Below, one piece after another: positions 1 to 8,900 of a stretch of DNA of 64,000 nucleotides. Position numbers and translations under genes: made by a program. Within the stretch, counting starts at the first letter, position 1. Each line of letters starts with the position of its first letter. This DNA comes from Siphonodentalium dalli. Lineage: Eukaryota; Mollusca; Scaphopoda; Gadilida; Siphonodentaliidae. The notes beneath the pieces were generated by a model. It ran no database searches. It was not told the origin of the DNA and was given only the letters and a program-made list of their open reading frames with translations. The stretch covers positions 44,846,989 to 44,910,988 of the forward strand of contig CP136064.1 of NCBI GenBank assembly GCA_032622095.1, in the 5' to 3' direction.

Positions 1-815
1 CATTGTCACTTTCATCATGTTCATTTCATAATTCCATCCATAAAATACCGTCTGACTCATGTCGATTTCAAATTCGGCGGATACGTCACCATTGACCGAA
101 TTCACGTGAACCTGCATGGATATGTCTTCTGCTTTGTTCGTTATTATACATGTATGTTCCTTCTTATTCAAGAAATAGTAGGGATATATGATATCGATGG
201 ATTATCAGAAACACGTATGTACTATTTAGTCTTATAGCAATTTCATATTTAAAATGTTTTGTTTCGTTAAATGCAGTCGTTTTGCACAATAGTCTCTGTA
301 TAGTGAAGAAACACATGCATATTTTGGCCAACGTGCTGTACTAAAGTTGGAAAATAAAGCTTTGCCCATGAAGCTAATGTGGTCTTGTGATCGCACGTGA
401 ACTGCGTCTCCCAATAGCACAAACACAAATGTAAAGCTTATTCTAGAATCTCAGGACTATATAGAGGAAATGTTAGTCAATTTATTGATTAAGTACCCAC
501 ACGTACAAGTTATAGGGACGTGGCCTGAGATTTCCCATGGGAGTGCTCCAATCATTTCCGGTCAACTGCAACCCCCCCCCCCTTAAATTTGGAAATATCC
601 AACCTGTCACACCCTAAGATTGGAAAACTACCAACTTTTATTGCATGGTTGAAAAAATCAAACAATAGAACAATTCCACTCTATATATGGCGTCAAATTA
701 AAGTCCAACCAATGTTGTGTCATGCATGAAATTTCCAACTGCTGGAAAAACATATTTATTTGTCAAATTTAGATAACACATGATATATGACACATACATT
801 TGTTTATACATACAA
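1..815. other. No gene recognised
   Basis: AT-rich sequence with stop codons in all frames and only short chance ORFs. A C-homopolymer lies near 571-582. I see no splice-bounded coding segment and no recognisable repeat boundary here. Confidence 0.5.
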
Positions 816-873
816 TTGGATTGGAGGACAAGTGCTGACTCACTTAAGGGTACCCCGCTCCCATTTGTTATTA
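747..873. repeat. Dispersed repeat, copy 1 of 2
   Basis: Shares a block with 7200-7308, including GGATTGGAGGACAAGTGCT followed by a CACTTA(A/G) stretch and a CATTTGTTAT block. Similarity continues upstream into an AACATAT-rich segment. No terminal repeats were identified, so the class is unknown. Confidence 0.55.
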
Positions 874-1675
874 CACTGAAAAATAAATAATTAGTAATGG
901 CAAAGCAACATGACAACCAAAAGAAGTTGAACATATATACAGACCACCGGTCACCCCCTCCCCCGAGTTAGTCATAAGTTTGTATATGTATTTATTTAAA
1001 ATCGGGTTTGTTTGTTGCGTTTGCTGGCTTGTACGTATCATTATTTGGAACAGTTAGTCAAAGAATCCTGATTTGCCTAACGTATGAATGACTGTACAGC
1101 TAAGAAAATTGTACCAAAGTTCGGGGTGGGGTTCGAGACACCCAAGCAACCCCTTGTCGCCACGTCCCTGTACAACTGACAAGTTTCGTGTGTTCTCCAC
1201 AACGTCTTCGGAATTTGATTCAGGAGACCTAGATTTGTTAGAAATGCTTGCCCTCGTCAATAAACACACTTTAACTTGAAAAACTATGCGATTAAGTCGG
1301 ATTGGCAGCTATAATTAGGTGCCATGTATATGGGTCCCACTATATACCAAGCAGCAGACAAATAATGAAATTAGAAGGTCGTAGAAGGTCATAGAAGGTT
1401 GTATGGACAGTGTAAGGGTTGTTTTATTTAATATTATATGTATATTCTATCTATAAACCGCTAACAACTAATCCGATCGATAGTACTGCTTGGTAATTGC
1501 TGCTTGGTATATAGCGTAAATACCAAGCAGTAAGGCGACTGGTTGTAAAATCCAATTAGAAACAATATCTCGTAAACACTAACTCCCATCAGCTTTTATC
1601 CGGGCTTTGGACCGGCAGACATGGTCTGGCAGCTTTAAAGTTGTTTTGTGTCTAGAACCTAGACATTGCACTTAC

Positions 1676-1879
1676 ATTCTCTTTCACACCAGATGGAATG
1701 CACTTGTGGACTTCGTCATCCGAACATGTAATCAACTCAAACAGGACATCAACAGAACCAATGAGAGCTCCATTTAGGCCATTTGATTCTGGATTTGTAT
1801 ATGGATGACTGACAATTGATGATAGATTTGTGACATTTTGATCGAATGTTTCATCAATTGAGTCCGAATCACTGGCCAT
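1676..1879 (-). CDS. Putative acidic first exon, product unknown
   Basis: On the - strand an ATG at 1879 sits in a near-ideal vertebrate-style Kozak context (CCACCATGG). It opens 68 codons ending exactly at a consensus splice donor (AAT|GTAAGT; GT at 1675-1674), phase 0. The product is rich in Asp, Glu, Ser and Thr and has no domain I recognise. Downstream exons would lie below 1670 and I could not find them. The reading frame is open further upstream except for one TAG at 1945-1943 (see the 1943-2073 entry). This could be exon 1 of a gene divergent from the centrin gene, an internal exon of a decayed gene, or a chance ORF. The Kozak plus donor combination is the only real support. Confidence 0.35.
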
Positions 1880-1942
1880 GGTGGTGGACTGTCTGTCTGT
1901 GTCCTGTACAGTTACTACTCCGTGAGCAGTGTCGTTCAGAAA

Positions 1943-2073
1943 CTAGGAATGTGAATTTTCATCCTCCAATTCACTGGACATTGTGTTAGTAATAGTCACA
2001 CCTTTCACCACTGACGCATAACTGAGTGTTGGGGACACCTCATCCTCTGAATCCGTTAGAACTTTAACTACCT
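1943..2073 (-). pseudogene. Possible upstream acidic exon, stop-interrupted
   Basis: Same frame as the 1676-1879 exon and similar acidic, Ser/Thr-rich composition (contains TDSEDE and SELEDE). It begins after a plausible acceptor (TATTCCAG, AG at 2075-2074) and ends in a TAG that separates it from the downstream frame by 21 codons. It may be the decayed 5' part of the same gene, or an exon whose donor I misplace. Function unknown. Confidence 0.22.
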
Positions 2074-2544
2074 CTGGAATAGACATCGAAGGTAGCAAAG
2101 GCACACAGTGATTCGGAATCCAATGTATGGGCCTTAGTTGGGACACTACCTGCCCATAGAACGGAAACTGGATTTAAACGTTTGGAACCATTCCGGGGAT
2201 TGAACACCGTGTTGAGGATACCGGCCATCAATCTGAGATGGGATACGCACAGGAGAAAAGAATGACTTTCACAACAAACATGAACTTTATAAATATAAGA
2301 TACAAATGATACTTGTGTCAAATACATGAGCCATGTTTGACGCTGGGAGAACATTAAACATAGTATCAGAGACCACGTGGATTTTAAAATCTGACTAAGA
2401 ATCCGTGTAATCTTGATTTAGCCCCGCCCGTAAATTGAACGTAATCGGTTTAGGATTCTGAATCCAGATTCTCCCACCAAATAACGATTCTGTGGTCAGC
2501 ATTATTTTGGGCAATCAATTCTCATAACTGAAGCGGAATTTCTA

Positions 2545-2615
2545 AAAATGTTGTTGTTTTTGTTGTTGTTGTTGGAAACTGATTATATGGGGACATCGAA
2601 TCGGGTTTAGTACCT
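2545..2615 (-). mobile_element. Truncated end of a TTAA-flanked MITE
   Basis: Reverse-complement match to the left end of the 2932-3404 element: terminal AGGTACT, then a TCCCCAT block, then CCAACAACAAC. Its tip abuts TTAA at 2616-2619. Only about 70 bp remain. It faces the 2932 element tip-to-tip across centrin exon 1. Confidence 0.6.
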
Positions 2616-2766
2616 TTAACAAGAGCAGTGCGCAGATCTGTACCTGCATACGTCACATATGGAGTTCCTTCCCTTCCATAGATACTGTAAGCGTCAAAAT
2701 GGCCGCCAAGCAAACAGGTGCCCGTTTACTGGTTTTGTCTTGATTTAAACACAAATAGCACCAATC

Positions 2767-2904
2767 ATGCCGAAAAAGAAAGTAAAGACCAAGAAAAAAG
2801 GGAAGAAGAGCTCGAAATCCAAATCACCGAGTGCAAAAACAGCCGCTACTAATGAGCCAATGGCTCCAAATGTGGTTTATAATCCACTGAAGCCAGGCGA
2901 AAGG
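2767..2904 (+). CDS. Centrin-like exon 1
   Basis: Forty-six codons from the ATG to the donor GTAAGA (GT at 2905-2906), phase 0. It encodes only the basic, Lys- and Ser-rich leader and a short linker. There is no EF-hand here. Two MITE tips flank the exon. Confidence 0.8.
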
Positions 2905-5900
2905 GTAAGAATACTAAAATCTCATATTTAAAGGTACTCAATCCGAACAGAGGGTCCCCATCTCAACAGATTCCAACAACAACAATCCGATCAGATGGTC
3001 CTATATTACGATTCTTTGGCTTTGGGGGTAAAAATTATTTGATTCGAGTCGAGGAACACATCAAACAAAGCTCAGAGTTATTAGATATTGATTTTTGAAA
3101 TTTGTTATATTCTCGAGATGAGTACTAATATTAATTGCCGTCAATTTCGTAACCTGCTCGAGATGTGTACACCAAAACACTATTCAAACAGACAAGGATG
3201 GATAACTCTAAAATCAAGTGGTAATAATAACGCAATTTTGACTGTGGTCTGGGCCAGAAAGTATTCCCGATAATGAAAAATAATAGATTTCTAAAATCGA
3301 TATCTAACAAATCTGAGCTTTGATGGGTGACTTCCTCGACTCGAATCAAATATTTTTGGCCATTGAAATAGTAATTGAGAGAAGTTTTATTGGATTGAGT
3401 ACCTTTAACACTTGTAAGTTGTTTTAAAAACCAACCTTTGCAAAAGAAATTTATAATCCTATAACAAATGAACATAATAAGCTGAAAAATAATGACATTC
3501 AGCATATTTAACTTGATATACTGGTGAGGTAAATTTTTATAATTTAGCATTGTGCAGAATGGGGAAACGTGATTACGTAGTTCGCTTCCCATCGCTAGTA
3601 AGATTAAGAATACTAAGATAAAGATTAATTTAAGGGTCAGACCACATTTACTGGACATAAAGTCCCAAAAATTAGGTTTTAATCAAATTTATAAATCGGT
3701 ATCCTAACATAAGGATCCAAGTTATGAAAACTTTACCAAACATCTCAATTTAAAACTTAAAAGCACTAATCACAAAACAGAACTATATAACAAGATATAC
3801 ATATAACAAAACTATCTATTAATATCAGAAAAGCATATTTAGCTTAACTCCTTAACATGTTTTTCCTGAATAACAACTTTTATCAGGATTAAGCTGAATA
3901 TAATCAAAAACACAAACAAATTGGGACGATGCAATGGCATTAGCATGTAGGTCGGCGGTTATCGCAATATGATAGGGGCCGGAGCAGCGGAACACCATGC
4001 GCATAACGTAATTATCACAAGATATAAATTATAACATACTCTGGGAACAACTTAATTATAGCCAATTTTATACATAAGAAGTTTTAAACATATCATCTTC
4101 GATTTTTTATATAATTTTATTTTCATGAAAAAGAATAATAAATAGGGTGATAAATATACTGGTATATGGAACGACAAATAGATTCAAATTAGCCATTTTC
4201 CCCTTCAAACTTACTTACTCCATCTGTGCACATTTTGAATTTAATGAAAAAAAAGATCAACTTCACATTAGATGCTTTGATCATAAACCCGCCTATGCAA
4301 TTTCAAAATCACCGCCATCTTTCATAGAGGATGAATGGTGATTGGGCAAGATTTTGAGATCCTTGTCATATCATGCCCAAGCCTGAGTTTAGTGTGCCTG
4401 TCGTTTGCAGAATGAGGTCCCCAGAGGGTGAATTTAGCGACGCTATCCTGCATAGCAGGCTAGCATCACCAAATTTACCCTCTGAGGACCTCATTCTGCT
4501 TGGGCCTCTTCTCTGGAAAGTTTCTTTATTATCAAATTTCTATAGAAACTTCTTCACATATATTATATTTCTTTTTGGGAACATTAACCTGAGTCTTATG
4601 TCTCCCATTGCAGATGAGGCCATGCAGAATGAGGTCCCGAGAGGGTGAATTTAGTGATGCTAGCCCACTATGCAGGATAGCGTTACTAAATTCACCCTCT
4701 GGGGACTTTTGGCTTTATACGCAGAGATCATATTCCCCCTGTTCAAAACCTGGGAACTTTTTGAAGTTCTAATGGGAAACTTTATGGTATAACATTGATA
4801 TAATATTAATGCAGGTACCCTGCTGGACAAAACAAGTGTCCACTTAACCCGCGGTGCGGTTAGCGTTGCCACCGCGGCCGAAATGCAACTACACTGCGGC
4901 TCCACCGGCTAACAACAGTTGGGCTGCGGTGTACTTGCCATTCGGCCATGGTGTAGTTGCCGCGGTGTACGTTCATTAAACTGAAAAAAGATGATACAAA
5001 CCCGAAATCTAACCACGATGTACATGCCATTCGGCCGCGTTGTAGTTGCCTTTCGGCCATGGTGTACTTGCCGCTCGGCTGCAGTGTACTTGCCGTTCGG
5101 CCGCGGTGCTCAACTGCAGTTACAAACTCTGACACCGCGACCGAACGGCAAATACACCGCGGTGCCAATGGACACTTGTTTTGTCCAGCGGGGTAGTTGG
5201 TACCTGTTTCTTAAATTACATATTTTAAATACTCTATGTATTTCCAAGTAGGTCAAGGTCCTAGCTCAAGATTGCATGATTTAGGCAACTTTTGTGAGCC
5301 TATTTCGCCACTTACAATCATAAACTTTCCCCTGATAATCAGTTGCTAATCAGCTCATATAAACATCACCTAAATCATGTAATCTTGAACTGAGACCTTC
5401 ACCTTGAGTGAATCCCAACTCAAGATCACATGATTTAGGCTACTTTTGACTCAAAAGTTTTGAGAGCCAATTTCACAATAAAGTTGAAACGATTACCCGA
5501 AATCTTATGATTCTAAGCAACACAAAGCGAAATAGCTAGGCTCACAAAAGTCACCTGAGCTGTTTCTTCAAATTTATAAAGTTCCCCATCAGATATGTCA
5601 AAACATTTCCAGATTTTTTTCTCTATGGGTATAGCCTTAGAAGAGTTTTGTGGTACTGTTTAATATCAACATTTCTGTGATCCTGGATCCACCAGTCATA
5701 GCATCAAAGGTTGTGTATATAACTACGGTGTAATATTTTAATCTGTCATTCAGTCCTCGAAATTGGCCATGGCAATAAGCAATGCCTTTGGAATGTCGTG
5801 CCAACATTTTTACTCCTACCGGTACATGCTACATCATTGAATTTGCCATGGGACATTTTTCCTAATTTCAAGGGCTGTTGTCATTTGAGGAGTTCAGCAT

Positions 5901-8900
5901 ATGCTAAACATTCAAAGAGCAATTAGATAACAGTTTTTGGCACAAAATATATATGCATGACTAATTGTTACTGACCGTAGTAGTTATGACACTTCAATTA
6001 TAACCTGTGATTATGTGTAAAGGGGTAAATGTCATGGCGACTTAGTCCCCTGTAATATTATAGTAATTAGTAATGTATATTTTGTGTCTCAGACAAATCT
6101 TTGTAAAATAGCATTCAAACTGTAAGAGCTAGCACTCAGTACATGCATGTGTATGATGCGAAATGGCAGAATATGCGCAAATAGCTCAGATGGTTAGTGG
6201 CCCGACCTCTGAATTATACCTTTGATGCGAAATATACCTTTAATGCGATTCAGCGGTTCGAATCCGAAATGGCATCGATTAACTTTGTTTCATCATTTGC
6301 ATTCGCAGCACCATACATGAGCACAATGAATCAACCATCAGTGCCTTGACATGGAGTGCTCTGAAAATGATTTCAGGACCTAAAATATATATACTCGGTT
6401 AATTTTGTACCTCTGCTCCTCTGATGAGTGTCGTGTTCGGGGATGACATTATGATATAATGCACACTGTCGAATCGGTAGCCGACGCTAATGGCTGTCCT
6501 GTGTGCATCAATGTGTGAATGTTAAAGATCCCTACCATGGCTAATTGGCAATTTAAGTCATGGGTTCATTATTCATTAATATTCTTAGATAAATTCGCAG
6601 ACTGGATAGATATGTCAGAGATATGGATACAGTATGGGTGTTCATTGCTTCAATTTGCATACTTCGGTGAGCAGCTACAGTGAACAAATTCTCTATTATT
6701 ATCGACATGGCCATATTAGATAGATCCTTTGCTGTAATTTTTGTGATCAATAGGCTGCTATATTTCACAGTTTGTTATTTCTATTAATAGCTTGGTGGGT
6801 GTCATTCCAGGCTTCTAGACATTTCATACATAGGTCGTTTCATACAAAGATGTTTTATACCCTTTAGTTGTTTCGTACCAATGTTTTGGTCGTTTCATAC
6901 CAATGATTTTGTCGTTTCATCTGGAAACCTACAAATAATAAGAGAATTTTGGTACGAACAGTCTTTGTACGAAACGACCAAGAAATGTCCAGCACCCTCA
7001 TTCGATTGTCAATGCCAGCATCATCACTTGCGCTCTCTGAAAGAGGAAACAAACTGCTCTATACCTGTCTATGGGGTTATTTCCAATTGCTTCACAAAAG
7101 AAAAATAGTGCAACTGAGGCCAAAATCAGATGCATAATTTACTGTGCACCTACGTCTTCCAAAATTGAAGCTACGACTGCTCGATGGTGTGTAGAGGGTT
7201 TAAACATATTTTATTTGTTCATAAATTGATTTATGACAAAAGGGATTGGAGGACAAGTGCTATAATCACTTAGAATACCCTGCTCTCCCTTTCATTTGTT
7301 ATGTCATTATATGCTATTGTTGCAGTTAATAAAGTTGCTCACATCGCATCCTGTTGATGAAAAAGAGATCCATGGAATAAAGGTCACAACCAGAGTTTTG
7401 AAAGAACTAACTCCACAAGAAATCAGAGATCTCAGAGTTGTCTTCGAAGTGTTCGACACAAACTGTGATGGGTGAGTTTTTCCAGACTATACAACTCACA
7501 AACTAACATAGCTTTAAATTCCTGTATCAAATTGAATCTCCATTCCGGTATCAACATGAATCAAATCTCAAATCAAACTCAGTTTTCCCTATGCACATTC
7601 TCCTACCGTTACAGAGTGTGTTTTGTCACATGCACTTGTCTCGCCAAGGCAAAAGCGACTTCCGATTATTTGTTTGTACAGTTTATACACTGTGTTCAGG
7701 CTACCAAGAGTTCACAGACAATTAAACTGTAAATAACTGCATTACTGTTCTCAAAGATGAGCCTGCTTTATTATCTACCCCTTTTGGGAAATAAAATGCA
7801 TGTCCGTCTGTGTGCGCTCTTTATCAGCAACAATACTTGGAATTTTTGCTCGCCTGACAAAAGTTCAAATTGTGTTAAAACTTTTGAAAGTTAATTAATA
7901 TCTGACCACTGACTATCAAAACCTCCTATTAATGGGCAATTGGGTATAGGATCTAATTATTTTTTGGTAAAGAAGTCGTACCAATGGTAGTTTTGTGGTG
8001 GCAAATCAGATGGGGCATCTTTAAGTTTAACCCTTCCATGATTGGAGCTTCCTGAAATTTTGTGAAAACCCTGTTCCAATGCATTCTCTTATATATGCAA
8101 GTTTCCCCATATATATAAAAGAGTACATTGTCCTAACAATATTTACTTTGACCGTATAAGCTAGTTCATTCTCTGATATATGTGAGGCTCCCTATGGGAG
8201 ACTCGCATATTTAAGAGAATGTACTGGCACAGGATTTTTGATGCTGCACCAGCACAGTTCCATCATGAAAGGGTTAATTAAGCAGGTGATTTCCATGTTT
8301 CTGTGAACAAAACCAGTAATGTGTGTTAATTATGAACACAAAAAACTGCTCTCAAGAAAAGTATGTGAAATTGTTCTACTTTCAGTTTTATCAATGCTGC
8401 AGAACTTCGGCGTGGCTTGAAAGCTCTCGGTTTCAAAGTCAGTAGAGATGAGGCTAAGCAGATAATACAAGATGTCAGTTTGAAGGGGAAGACGTAAGTT
8501 ACTTTTCAGGGTATACTATAACTTTCTATATACAATAATGCCCTAAATAATCGACTCCTTAACCACAGCAGAATTATGGGTAATTTTTCAGGATTTAGTC
8601 GGAGAGCTTTCCTGTGAATGGCAACAAGCCATATTTCCAACTAAATCCTGAAAAATTACCCATAATTCTGCTGTGGTTAAGGAGCCGATTACTTAGAGCA
8701 TTACTCTATTTGTGTGGGATTCTAAGAGGATGCTTCCATAAAAAGTTTTGATTTTCATGAGTAGCAAAAAACATTGTCTTTAAATTAAATTTATTGAAAT
8801 TCAACAAAGATCAAGTTATTTCAGTAGATACGTGTTAACATGAGCTATTGGATCTATGATGAAGATCGAGTTATTTCAGTAGATACGTGTTAACATGAGC

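Noticed and set aside
1054-1279. Overlapping ORFs on both strands, as possible exons of the 1676 gene
   Set aside because: The - strand frame is acidic and tempting, but the only acceptor I see gives a phase that meets a stop when joined to 1676. Too weak to annotate.
3131-3658. 175-codon - strand ORF with hydrophobic stretches
   Set aside because: It straddles the right half of a foldback MITE and plain AT-rich intron. Its hydrophobicity is what AT-rich DNA gives by chance, and no known domain is visible.
6178-6275. tRNA gene
   Set aside because: A and B boxes are present but the arms do not fold as a tRNA and the boxes are too far apart. It is a SINE head.
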